Below, one piece after another: positions 9,321-19,176 of a DNA stretch of 64,000 nucleotides. The number at the start of each line of letters is the position of its first letter. Within the stretch, counting starts at the first letter, position 1. The notes beneath the pieces were generated by a model. That model searched no databases, had not been told where the DNA came from, and worked only from the letters and a program-made list of their open reading frames with translations. A program made the position numbers and the translations under genes. The stretch comes from Flavobacteriaceae bacterium CG2_30_31_66 (GTDB taxonomy: Bacteria; Bacteroidota; Bacteroidia; Flavobacteriales; Flavobacteriaceae), in the NCBI GenBank assembly GCA_001873065.1, contig MNYM01000003.1, forward strand, positions 33,332 to 97,331, written 5' to 3'.

Positions 9321-12300
9321 TTATGATTTTGTGAAGTCTGAAGGATTTTTCTTAAACTTTTGTTTGAACAATTTGCTAAAGTATTTTCGATCAGAATAAC
9401 CCACTTTATAACAAGCATCTGCAACAGAATAGCCCATTTCTTCAATCAATTGTTTGGCAATTGAAAGCCTATAATCTCTGATAAATTCAATAAAAGTGAG
9501 CCCTGTCAATGATTTTATTTTTTTATACATAGCTGAATGGCTCATATTGATGTTTTCTGAAATGTTTTGTGCATTCAAGTTATTAGATTGCAAATTTTCT
9601 TCCAAAGATGTATAGAGTTTTTCTAAAAATATTTGATCTTGTGAATTGATAGCCAATTCTTTAGGATTTAATAAAATGCTATTTACGAATTTTTCTTTGA
9701 GCAATTTTCTATTTTTTAAAAGGTTTTTAATCCTGTTTTTTAAAATATCTTCGTTATAAGGTTTGATTATATATTCATCAGCACCAGTTTCAAAACCTTC
9801 CATTTTATCTTTTTCAGCAGTTTTTGCTGTTAAAATAATGATCGGAATATGACTTGTAATTCCGTTGTTTTTAATTTTTTTAGACAACTCAATTCCGTCC
9901 ATTTTTGGCATCATAATGTCGCTAATAATCAAATCAGGCATTTCTGTTGACGCTTTTTTAAGCCCATCTTCTCCATCAAAAGCTTGAATCACTTCATACG
10001 ATTCTTGTTCTAAAATTTCCTTTAAAGATTCTTGAATTTCAAGATTGTCTTCAACAATTAAAATCGTTGTGATTTGCTTCTTTTTTCTTGAAATTTTTTT
10101 CTCTAATTTTTCAATTGTGTTGGTATTGCTTTCTAATTCCGAATCCATATTTTCATCCGAATCAAAATGATTTCCTTTGATTAAATGAACTTCAAACGAA
10201 CTTCCTTTTTTATAATTGCTTGTCACGTTTATGTTGCCTTTGTGCAATTCAACCACATCTTTTACGATTGCCAAGCCCAATCCAAAACCCCTATTATTTT
10301 TAGATTGAATATTTTTTACTTGAAAAAACCGATTGAATATTTTTTTCAAATCTTCAGTCGAAATTCCAATTCCATTATCTTTTACAGTCAAAATAACTTC
10401 GTGAAAATTTTCTTCAATAATCACATCAATAGTGCCATTATCATTGGTAAATTTGAACGCATTTGATATCAAATTGAAGACTACTTTTTCAAGTTGATTT
10501 TTATCAAACCATAAAAAAAGTGAGGTTAAATCGGTTTTAAAACTGTATTTTATGGTTCTGTCAAGCGCAATGTCAGAAAAAGACAAATAGATTTCTTTTA
10601 CGAAAGAAATAAATTCATTTTTAGAAACATTCAACACAATTTCATTGGATTCTAATTTTCGAACGTCAAGCAATTCATTGACCAATCTTAATAGCAAATT
10701 ACTATTTCTTCTAATGGTATTTGCCGCTTTTATTTGCTTACTATCTTGAAGATTGTTGTTATCAAAAAGACGATTGATTGAACTTAAAATAAGTGTAACT
10801 GGCGTTCGAATTTCATGCGAAATATTGGTAAAAAATTGTTGTTTCAAATTGTATAACTCCACATCTTTTTCGTGCGTTATTTTCTCTAATTCTAAGGAAC
10901 TTTTCAGTTTTGCCCAAGAAATACTGTTTTTTCTGAAAAGATATAGAAAGAATAAAATGAGCAAAGAATAGATAATATATGCCCACCAAGTCAACCAAAA
11001 AGGTCTTAAAATCTTGATATTTATGGAGGTATATTCTTCACCCCAATTTGCGCCAACTTCTTTACTTTTCACTTTAAAAACATAATTTCCAGGAGACAAA
11101 TTCGTAAAAGTTGCTGTTCTGTCTTTACCAATTGTTCTCCAATCTTGTTCAAAATTTTCCATTTTAATGGCATATTCGCAATTTTGTGAAAACGGAAATT
11201 TTAGTGCCGAAAATTCAAAAGTGATGACATTTTGAAAATGTTTAAGTGTAATTTCTTTAACAAATTCTATGTTTTTTTTCAATATTTCTTGAGAACCAAT
11301 TGCAACTTCTTTGTTGAATAATTTAAAATTTCTAATCGTGACTTTTGGTTGCAAATTGTTTGTATTCAATTTATTTGGGTCAAATTTTAGAACACCATTG
11401 ATGCCTCCAAAATATAGAAATCCATCAGAATCTTTAAAACAAGAATTGATATGAAAATCGCCTGATAAACTAGAGTAAGTGTTGAATGAATTTGTAGCAT
11501 AATCAAATTTTACGATGCCATTTTTACTACCAAACCAAATATTTTGTTGGTCATCTTCAACAATGGAAGTGATTGTTTTGTATTTTATGTTTTCATTGTT
11601 TTCAAACCGTTCAATTTTTTTTGTTTTCAGATTCATTCTGTTAATTCCATCTCCTGAAGTTCCAATCCATAAATAACCTCTTTTGTCTTTTAAGATTGAA
11701 AAAAGATTATTATTGCTAATTGTATTTGGATCATTTTCAATAAAACTAAAGTTTTCAACTTGATTTGATTTAATATTAAAAGCACTCAAACCACCACCAT
11801 AAGTGGCAATCCAAATGATGTCTCCTTCTTTTAAAATGGAAATTAAATTGTTATTGGTAAAGTTAAATCTTGTAAAAGTATTTTTTTTGATGTCAAAATT
11901 ATTCAATCCTCCACCCCAAGTTGCAATCCATAAATTATGATTTTCGTCTTCAATAATATCTCTAACATAATCATAGCTTAACGAGTTATTATTTGAAAAC
12001 TCGTTTACAAATTGCGTTACTTTTTTTCTTTTATAATCAAATTTTAAAAGTCCATTTCCAAAAGTTCCCAACCAATAATTACCATCTTTCGTTTGAATTA
12101 TTTTCTGAATATATTTTGCTTTGATGATGGTTTCATCAAAAAATTCAGTTTTAAGAGTAATTTTGTTAAAAAGATTCAATCCCTCTCCATCCAATCCTAA
12201 AAAAATTTTCTCTGAATTTTGAAAAATAGACAGCACAGGATTTGGATTTTTCCCAATAAAATCACTGAAAATCATTTCTGATTGACTCTTGTTATCCAAA

Positions 12301-13313
12301 ATACTAATGCCATTCCAAGCTGTTCCAATCCAAATGGAGCCATTATTATCTTCAGTGATCACATAAATCGCATTTCCAGCCAATGATGTTGACAATTGAG
12401 AATTGTACATATAATTGTTCACAATTGGGTCTTTACTATTTGGATGTTTCAGTTCGAAAAGACCATAACCATCAGTTCCAACCCACAAATTGCCTTTGCT
12501 GTCTTTTTTCATAGAACGAATAATTTTGAAATTCTCATTCAATGGGTCATCATTCTTGAAAAAATCAGCGATTTTATAGTTGTTCAAATCAATAGTAAGC
12601 AATCCTTTGCCCGAAGTTCCTAGTATAATTTTGTCTGAATTTAATTCAGAAATGGCGTTGATTGCACTTAAAATTTGTTGATTTTCTTGAGGAATATTTT
12701 TGAATTTTTTAGTCTGATTATCAAATAAAAAAACACCTGATGAAAATGTTCCAATCCAAATTCGTCCATTGGAATCCTCATAAATGCTGACAACATTGGT
12801 TATTTTATGTTCATCAAAAGGATAATTATAAAACTTTTTTTCTTCAAAATTCAATATTGATAATCCCTTTTCAGTTCCAATTAACAGATTGCCATTTCTA
12901 TCTTCAATGAGCGTATTAATTCGATCAGATAAAATTGAATTTTTGTCGTTTTTTGTGGTTTTGAAAGAGATAAATGTGTCATTTATTCGGTCATAAAGAT
13001 TCAATCCACTTCCATAAGTGGTGAGCCAAATTCGGTTTTTACTGTCTAAATAAAGTCCTGAAATGTCATTAGAAACAATATTGCTATTTTGCTTTGTGTA
13101 CGCTTTTATGCTGTGTCCATCATATCTGTTGAGGCCATATTGCGTGCTTATCCAAACGAAACCATTTTTTTCTTTTGCAATTCCTGTAATTCTTGAGCTT
13201 GATAATCCCTGAGATTGATCTATTTTTTGAAAAATAGGTTGGGTTTGGGCAAAATTTTGAAGAACAAAAAGCCCAAAAACAAACAATAAAAATAAATGTT
13301 TTAAAAATCTCAA
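9321..13313 (-). CDS. Hybrid two-component system sensor-regulator HTCS1
   Basis: This 1330-residue protein is a one-polypeptide sensor and DNA-binding regulator spanning the inner membrane. A signal peptide (ending NFAQ) is followed by a periplasmic double beta-propeller of repeats with W(I/V)GT-x-GxGL/N text (about 30-650). Next come a Y_Y_Y domain (about 690-765), a membrane helix (about 772-793), HisKA with phospho-acceptor His833 in NISHEIRTP, and HATPase (LISNAFKFTN, DNGIGI, GFGLGLAIV). A receiver domain has phospho-acceptor Asp1132 in ISDIMMPKMDGIE. A C-terminal AraC-type helix-turn-helix ends in ADACYKVGYSDRKYFSKLFKQKF. It lies directly upstream of susC1 on the same strand and should activate PUL A on binding a galacto-oligosaccharide; the ligand is inferred. 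Confidence 0.95.
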   Translation of the reverse strand: MRFLKHLFLLFVFGLFVLQNFAQTQPIFQKIDQSQGLSSSRITGIAKEKNGFVWISTQYGLNRYDGHSIKAYTKQNSNIVSNDISGLYLDSKNRIWLTTYGSGLNLYDRINDTFISFKTTKNDKNSILSDRINTLIEDRNGNLLIGTEKGLSILNFEEKKFYNYPFDEHKITNVVSIYEDSNGRIWIGTFSSGVFLFDNQTKKFKNIPQENQQILSAINAISELNSDKIILGTSGKGLLTIDLNNYKIADFFKNDDPLNENFKIIRSMKKDSKGNLWVGTDGYGLFELKHPNSKDPIVNNYMYNSQLSTSLAGNAIYVITEDNNGSIWIGTAWNGISILDNKSQSEMIFSDFIGKNPNPVLSIFQNSEKIFLGLDGEGLNLFNKITLKTEFFDETIIKAKYIQKIIQTKDGNYWLGTFGNGLLKFDYKRKKVTQFVNEFSNNNSLSYDYVRDIIEDENHNLWIATWGGGLNNFDIKKNTFTRFNFTNNNLISILKEGDIIWIATYGGGLSAFNIKSNQVENFSFIENDPNTISNNNLFSILKDKRGYLWIGTSGDGINRMNLKTKKIERFENNENIKYKTITSIVEDDQQNIWFGSKNGIVKFDYATNSFNTYSSLSGDFHINSCFKDSDGFLYFGGINGVLKFDPNKLNTNNLQPKVTIRNFKLFNKEVAIGSQEILKKNIEFVKEITLKHFQNVITFEFSALKFPFSQNCEYAIKMENFEQDWRTIGKDRTATFTNLSPGNYVFKVKSKEVGANWGEEYTSINIKILRPFWLTWWAYIIYSLLILFFLYLFRKNSISWAKLKSSLELEKITHEKDVELYNLKQQFFTNISHEIRTPVTLILSSINRLFDNNNLQDSKQIKAANTIRRNSNLLLRLVNELLDVRKLESNEIVLNVSKNEFISFVKEIYLSFSDIALDRTIKYSFKTDLTSLFLWFDKNQLEKVVFNLISNAFKFTNDNGTIDVIIEENFHEVILTVKDNGIGISTEDLKKIFNRFFQVKNIQSKNNRGFGLGLAIVKDVVELHKGNINVTSNYKKGSSFEVHLIKGNHFDSDENMDSELESNTNTIEKLEKKISRKKKQITTILIVEDNLEIQESLKEILEQESYEVIQAFDGEDGLKKASTEMPDLIISDIMMPKMDGIELSKKIKNNGITSHIPIIILTAKTAEKDKMEGFETGADEYIIKPYNEDILKNRIKNLLKNRKLLKEKFVNSILLNPKELAINSQDQIFLEKLYTSLEENLQSNNLNAQNISENINMSHSAMYKKIKSLTGLTFIEFIRDYRLSIAKQLIEEMGYSVADACYKVGYSDRKYFSKLFKQKFKKNPSDFTKS

Positions 13314-13644
13314 AATGGTTGTAATTAATTGATTTGTATATTTTTTGATGGCGATTTTTATTTGAAAATCATGCTACTTTGTCACACAACAATCTATTAG
13401 TAAAACATTTTCAAAAAGGAAGACAATTTAAGATTTTTAGGGTGTCAAATTCTGATTATTTGCAATTTTATCTTAAAATGACCCCAAATTCTTATTTCAA
13501 GGCAATTTCTGAATACTGAACCATTATTTATAAAAAAATAATTTTTTTTCATATTCTAAAAATAACTCCATAATTTCTCAATTCTGGCATTTTTCTTGGT
13601 AAAAGAATTCTTATTTTTGATAGACATTCAACATACCCAACTTT
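13314..13644. other. Divergent intergenic region between HTCS1 and the alpha-2-macroglobulin gene
   Basis: This 331-bp AT-rich region contains no ORF I can support. It holds GGGTGTCAAATTC (13440-13452) and a similar ACCCCAAATTC (13481-13491), which resemble the GGGGTCAAATTC upstream of susC1. It also holds a promoter box for the rightward gene. It must carry the promoter of HTCS1 too, but I see no clean leftward box. Confidence 0.4.
13612..13619 (+). promoter_or_regulatory. Candidate -7 box (TATTTTTG) of the alpha-2-macroglobulin gene
   Basis: The sequence matches the Bacteroidota -7 consensus TAnnTTTG. It lies 25 bp before the start codon at 13645, which would leave a short leader. A weak -33 element (TTTT, 13590-13593) precedes it at 18 bp. 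Confidence 0.4.
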
Positions 13645-16600
13645 ATGAAAACGAAACATTTAATTACAATCTTTATTGCTATTTTCACCATAATTTCATG
13701 CACTAAAAAGAACGCTGAACCAAACAACATTTACAAATTCAAAGAATATATCAATTATACAACATCAGGAATTGTTTCTGTCACCGAAAAAATATCTGTA
13801 AATCTTGCCAAAGAAGTAGAAAATTGGGAACCAAATAAAGAAATTTCTTCAGAAATTATTGTTATAAGACCATTCGTAAATGGAAAAATAAAAATTTTGA
13901 ATACACATGTTTTTGAGTTTATTCCTGATGAAAATTTAAGCTCAAATACTGAATATTCAGTTACTGTAAAATTGGGTGAATTATATAAAAACACTTCTAA
14001 AGAATTTGAAACCTACACATTTCAATTCAAAACAATTGCGCCAAGTTTTAATATCAAAATTGGCAATATCCAATCCTATTCTAAAGAGTATCAGTACATT
14101 GAAGGAATGATACAATCTGCTGATATCATCGATTTGGCTCAGGCAAAAAAATTAATAACTGCTTCTCAAAAAGGCAATTCAAAAAATATTGTTTGGAACG
14201 AAGCTTTTGATAAAGAGCGTTTTTTTGAATTCAAAATTGATAGTGTTCAACGTTTTGAAAATGAATCTGTTGTCAATGTTTCTTGGGATGGAAAACCTAT
14301 AAATGCAAGTTCAAAAGGAGAAAATGACATCATTATTCCTGAAAAAAACAACTTTACAGTCCTAAGTATCAATCCAGTTGATACCAATGAGCAATATATT
14401 TCTCTTAATTTTTCGGATGCTTTAAAAAAACAACAAAATTTTGATGGTTTAATCACCATTGAAAATGAAAAAAATCCACGATTTATCGTCAATGGAAATG
14501 AATTAAAAGTGTTTTCAGAAGTAAAATTCTCAGGAAATATCAAAGTAAGTGCTTTTCAAGGAATTAGAAATACTGAAGATAGTTCTCTTAAAAATTCTTT
14601 TTCAGAAACCATCACTTTTGATCAACAAAAACCAGAAATTAGAGCGATTTCAAACGGAGTTATCTTGCCAAATTCGAGCAATCTAAAGTTCAATTTTGAA
14701 GTCATAAATGTAAAAGCTGTTGATGTAAAAATTATTAAAATTTTCGAAAATAATGTGCTACAATTTTTGCAAGAAAGTTATCTGAATGGCAATGATGAAT
14801 ACGAACTAAAAAGAGTTGGAAGAAGAGTGGCAAAAGAAACGATTACGTTGATTGCCGACGAAAAAAATTATACTCAAAACTGGAGAGCTTATAGCATTGA
14901 TATCGCAAAAATGGTAGCCACAGAACCAGGCGCAATTTATAGAATTGAAATTAGTTTTAATCAGCAACAAGTATTGTACAATTGCTCTGAAACTAAAAAC
15001 TCTAACGATTTTGAGACTTCTTCAAATCATGAAGAAATTAGTGATGAAGACCAAAAAGAAGAAGAATATTGGGATAATTTACTTTACAGTTATCAAGATT
15101 ATGACTATAATTGGAACGAACGAAATAATCCTTGCAACAAAGCATATTATAAAACTGGAGAGCGTTTTATTGCTCAAAATTTACTCGCTTCAAATCTTGG
15201 AATTACTGTAAAAAAAGGGACAAATGACGAGTACTTTTTTGCAATTACAAATATTTTAACTTCCAAACCAGAGGGAAATGCAAAAGTTCGACTATTCAAT
15301 TATCAACAACAAGAAATCGCTTCAAAAAATACCGATTTAGAGGGATTTGTAACTGTTTCATCCCCTAAAAATGCTGCTTTTGCTGTTGTTTCTAAAGGAA
15401 AAAACAAGGGGTATATTAGGCTTGATGATGGCAAAACACTTTCGTTAAGCAATTTTGACGTTTCAGGAACGCAAACTCAAAAAGGCTTGAAAGGTTTTAT
15501 ATACGGTGAACGTGGCGTTTGGAGACCTGGAGATGAAATGTACTTGACTTTTTTACTGAATGATGCCGAAAATCCTTTGCCAAAAAATCATCCAATAAAA
15601 CTGGAAATTATGGACCCTGAAGGAAAATTGATGTTTAAAAAAGTGACTTCAGAAAACTTGAACAATTTTTATAAATTTACTGTAAAAACCTCTCCTGAAG
15701 CAAAAACCGGAAATTATACTGCACAAGTTTCTGTTGGTGGTGCACGATTTTATAAGAATCTAAATGTTGAAACTGTAAAGCCAAATCGTTTAAAAATAAA
15801 AGTTGATTTTAAAGATGAGATTCTCTCAAATCAAAAGCCAATTCGGGGAGTTTTAGATGTAAAATGGTTGCAAGGAACGCCTGCCAAAAATTTAAAAACT
15901 ACGATTTCAGCTAAAATTTCAGCAACAAATTTTAGTTTTAAAAACTATAATAACTACTTTTTTTCTGATCCTTCTCGAAGTTTTTCAACAGAAGAACTTA
16001 CTTTTTTTGAAGGTAAAACAGACGAAAATGGCATTGCCAAAATTGAGAACTCTTTAAAAATTGGAGAAAATGTACCTGGAATGTTGCAAGTACAATTCCT
16101 TGTAAAAGCGTTTGAAAATGGAGGTGATTTTTCTATTGATGCGTTTACCAAAAATTATGCTCCTTACACCTCATTTGTTGGATTAAAATTACCAACCTTA
16201 GAGGAAAATGGAGCTTTATCAACTGATAAAAATCAACCTTTTTCCATAATTTCTGTAGATGAAAATGGAAAACCAATTCAAAATGACGAAGTTGAAGTGG
16301 CTATTTATCAAATTGCTTGGCGTTGGTGGTGGAGTTCTTCTGATGATTATTTGTCTAAATATACTTCAAGTAGCTATCACAAACCTTACAAATTCTTTAA
16401 TGTAAAAACCAATTCAAAAGGCGAAGCTTCATTTTCGCTAAATATTTCTGAAACTGAAAGAGGTCGTTTTTTAGTGAGAGTTGTTGATAAAAAAAGCGGA
16501 CATGCCACCGGAAAAGTAGTTTACTTTTATAAAAATTGGTGGGAAAACGCCACTTCTGGAGACAAAGAAGCCGCTAAAATGTTGGTGTTTTCCGCAGACA

Positions 16601-19176
16601 AAGAAAAATATTTAGTTGGGGAAACTGCAAAAATAACCTTTCCTTCAGGTTCAAAAGGAAACGTACTTATTAGCATTGAAAATGGTACAAAAATTATCCA
16701 AACAAAATGGGTTGCTGTCCAAAAAGGAATGACAACTGTCGAAATTCCTATCACAAAACAAATGACACCTAACATTTATGCTACAATTTCCTTATTGCAA
16801 CCTCATCAAATTTCTGAAAACGATTTGCCTATCAGACTTTTTGGAACAATTCCTTTGTTAGTGGAAGATGCCTCAACTAAATTAGAGCCTCAAATTTCTA
16901 TGCCAAATGAATTGCAACCTGAAAAAGAATTCACAGTTTCAATTTCTGAAAAAAACAACAAATCAATGACCTATTCTATTGCTGTTGTAGAGGAGGGTTT
17001 GCTTGATTTAACAAGATTTAAAACCCCAAATGCTTTTGAAACCTTCTATGCAAGAGAAGCTTTAGGTATCAAAACGTGGGATATTTTTGATGATGTGATT
17101 GGTGCATATTCAGGAAGCATTGACCAAGTTTTTGCCATTGGTGGTGATGGAAATCTTGAAAAAGGAAAAAATCCGAAAGTGAATAGATTTCAACCTGTAG
17201 TAAACTATTTAGGGCCTTTTTATCTTGAAAAAGGTGCAAAAAAATCACATAAAATTAGGTTGCCAAATTATATAGGCTCTTTAAGAACAATGGTGGTTGC
17301 TGGAAACATATCTGATGAAGCTTTTGGAAGTGCAGAAAAAACTATTCCTGTAAAAAAACCATTGATGATTTTGGCAACATTGCCTAGAAAATTATCCCCA
17401 AAAGAAAAAGTGCGATTGCCTATCAGCATTTTTACTATGGATGAAAAAATAAAATCGGTTTCTATAAAAGTGAAAACTAGCAAAGGAATAAAAGTCAATG
17501 GAAATAGTTCACAAATCATCACTTTTACAAAACCTGATGAAAAAATGTGCTATTTTGATTTGGATATTAAAGATGTTATTGGTTCGCAAACGGTTGAAAT
17601 TATTGGCACTGGAAATGGCGAAACTTCCACTTACAAAGTCACTTTGGATGTGTTAAATCCGAATCCAATTGCCTCTAAAATTAAAGAAGTTACTTTTCAA
17701 GGAAACACTGCACAAACTATTGATTTTGAAACATTTGGAGTGGAAGGCTCCAATGCAGCCATCCTAGAATTGTCAACAATTCCGGCTATCAATTTCACAT
17801 CAAGGTTGGCTTCTTTAGTTCAATATCCTCATGGTTGTGTAGAGCAAACCATATCAAGTGTTTTTCCACAATTGTACATGAATTCCATTTTTGATATTTC
17901 ATCAACACAAAAACAAGAGATTCAAGAAAATATTACCAAAGGAATTCAACGAATTGGCAATTTTCAAAAAGCAAATGGTGGTTTGAGTTATTGGTTAGGA
18001 GAAAACGAATTGAGTGACTGGGGAACTTCTTATGCAGGACATTTTATGCTGGAAGCAGAGAAAAAAGGGTTCGTTTTGCCACTCACTTTTAAGAGTAATT
18101 TCATAGCCTATCAAAAACAAATTTCAAGAAATTGGAAACCAAGTTTCAACACCTATGTGGATGATTTGGAACAAGCTTACAGATTATACACCTTGGCAAT
18201 GGCAGGAAGTCCTGATTTATCTGCGATGAATAGATTGCGCGAATTTCCAAAACTTTCCAATGAGGCAAAATGGCGTTTGGCAGCAGCTTACGTTTTGGCT
18301 GGACAAAAAGAAGCGAGCAATGCTATTCTGAAAAATACAAAGTTAGATTTTTCTGAAAGTGAAAATGCTAACTATGGTTCGTCCATCAGAAATATGGCAA
18401 TGGCTTTAGAAACTATGCTGTTAACTAATGATAAAAAAACCAAAGAATTGGCAACTTCTATTGCCAAAGAATTGTCAAGCAATCAATGGATGAGTACGCA
18501 AACTACTGCTTTCAGTTTACTGGCAATTGGAAAAATGATCGAAAAAAATGGTGGAAAATCCATGAATGTCAGTATTTCAATTGGAAACAAATCTGAAAAA
18601 ATTGCAACAAAATCACCTTTAATTCAAAGAAATATTGTTGTTAAAAATGGCAAAAATTCTATCAAAATTAAAAACCAAGAAAACAACATCATCTATGGAC
18701 GAGTTGTTATTTTTGGCAAACCTTCTATTGGAAATGAAATTTCAGAAAGCAGAGGTTTGAGTGTTTCTGTCCAATACAGCGATTTGAAAGGAAAACCAAT
18801 CTCAATAAACTCATTAAAACAAGGACAAGATTTTGTGGCGACAATTACGTTGAGCAATCCAAAAAATAAAACTGTAAATGACATTGCAATCACTCAGGTT
18901 TTTCCTTCAGGATGGGAAATTGTCAACACACGTTTTACTGACTTTGGAACTTCCGTTAAAAGTGAAGCACGTTATACAGACATCAAAGATGATCGCGTTC
19001 ATTTTTATGTTGATTTGAAAAAACAAGCTGCCAAGCCAGTGACTAAAACCTTTACTGTTTTGTTAAATGCTGCATACTTAGGCAATTATTATTTACCTGG
19101 AATACAAGTTGAGGCCATGTATGACAATGATTATTTTGTAAAAACCAAAGGAAGTTGGGTAAAAGTAGTACAATAA
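13645..19176 (+). CDS. Bacterial alpha-2-macroglobulin lipoprotein with thioester
   Basis: This 1843-residue lipoprotein (signal ending IISC, Cys19) is thought to trap and block foreign proteases in the periplasm. Ig-like/MG1-type domains come first. The MG2 hallmark YGERGVWRPGDEMYLTFLLND lies near residue 615. Further MG domains follow, then the A2M core with QPVVNYLGPFYLEKG. The thioester motif GCVEQ is present with Cys1398, so this copy should be able to attach covalently to its target. An alpha-toroid domain follows (FQKANGGLSYWLG, SDWGTSYAGHFML), then a receptor-binding-like C-terminal sandwich. It is followed at once by pbpC, the partner gene seen with A2M in many Gram-negative bacteria, including E. 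coli yfhM-pbpC. That pairing links protease defence to cell-wall repair. Confidence 0.93.
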   Translation: MKTKHLITIFIAIFTIISCTKKNAEPNNIYKFKEYINYTTSGIVSVTEKISVNLAKEVENWEPNKEISSEIIVIRPFVNGKIKILNTHVFEFIPDENLSSNTEYSVTVKLGELYKNTSKEFETYTFQFKTIAPSFNIKIGNIQSYSKEYQYIEGMIQSADIIDLAQAKKLITASQKGNSKNIVWNEAFDKERFFEFKIDSVQRFENESVVNVSWDGKPINASSKGENDIIIPEKNNFTVLSINPVDTNEQYISLNFSDALKKQQNFDGLITIENEKNPRFIVNGNELKVFSEVKFSGNIKVSAFQGIRNTEDSSLKNSFSETITFDQQKPEIRAISNGVILPNSSNLKFNFEVINVKAVDVKIIKIFENNVLQFLQESYLNGNDEYELKRVGRRVAKETITLIADEKNYTQNWRAYSIDIAKMVATEPGAIYRIEISFNQQQVLYNCSETKNSNDFETSSNHEEISDEDQKEEEYWDNLLYSYQDYDYNWNERNNPCNKAYYKTGERFIAQNLLASNLGITVKKGTNDEYFFAITNILTSKPEGNAKVRLFNYQQQEIASKNTDLEGFVTVSSPKNAAFAVVSKGKNKGYIRLDDGKTLSLSNFDVSGTQTQKGLKGFIYGERGVWRPGDEMYLTFLLNDAENPLPKNHPIKLEIMDPEGKLMFKKVTSENLNNFYKFTVKTSPEAKTGNYTAQVSVGGARFYKNLNVETVKPNRLKIKVDFKDEILSNQKPIRGVLDVKWLQGTPAKNLKTTISAKISATNFSFKNYNNYFFSDPSRSFSTEELTFFEGKTDENGIAKIENSLKIGENVPGMLQVQFLVKAFENGGDFSIDAFTKNYAPYTSFVGLKLPTLEENGALSTDKNQPFSIISVDENGKPIQNDEVEVAIYQIAWRWWWSSSDDYLSKYTSSSYHKPYKFFNVKTNSKGEASFSLNISETERGRFLVRVVDKKSGHATGKVVYFYKNWWENATSGDKEAAKMLVFSADKEKYLVGETAKITFPSGSKGNVLISIENGTKIIQTKWVAVQKGMTTVEIPITKQMTPNIYATISLLQPHQISENDLPIRLFGTIPLLVEDASTKLEPQISMPNELQPEKEFTVSISEKNNKSMTYSIAVVEEGLLDLTRFKTPNAFETFYAREALGIKTWDIFDDVIGAYSGSIDQVFAIGGDGNLEKGKNPKVNRFQPVVNYLGPFYLEKGAKKSHKIRLPNYIGSLRTMVVAGNISDEAFGSAEKTIPVKKPLMILATLPRKLSPKEKVRLPISIFTMDEKIKSVSIKVKTSKGIKVNGNSSQIITFTKPDEKMCYFDLDIKDVIGSQTVEIIGTGNGETSTYKVTLDVLNPNPIASKIKEVTFQGNTAQTIDFETFGVEGSNAAILELSTIPAINFTSRLASLVQYPHGCVEQTISSVFPQLYMNSIFDISSTQKQEIQENITKGIQRIGNFQKANGGLSYWLGENELSDWGTSYAGHFMLEAEKKGFVLPLTFKSNFIAYQKQISRNWKPSFNTYVDDLEQAYRLYTLAMAGSPDLSAMNRLREFPKLSNEAKWRLAAAYVLAGQKEASNAILKNTKLDFSESENANYGSSIRNMAMALETMLLTNDKKTKELATSIAKELSSNQWMSTQTTAFSLLAIGKMIEKNGGKSMNVSISIGNKSEKIATKSPLIQRNIVVKNGKNSIKIKNQENNIIYGRVVIFGKPSIGNEISESRGLSVSVQYSDLKGKPISINSLKQGQDFVATITLSNPKNKTVNDIAITQVFPSGWEIVNTRFTDFGTSVKSEARYTDIKDDRVHFYVDLKKQAAKPVTKTFTVLLNAAYLGNYYLPGIQVEAMYDNDYFVKTKGSWVKVVQ

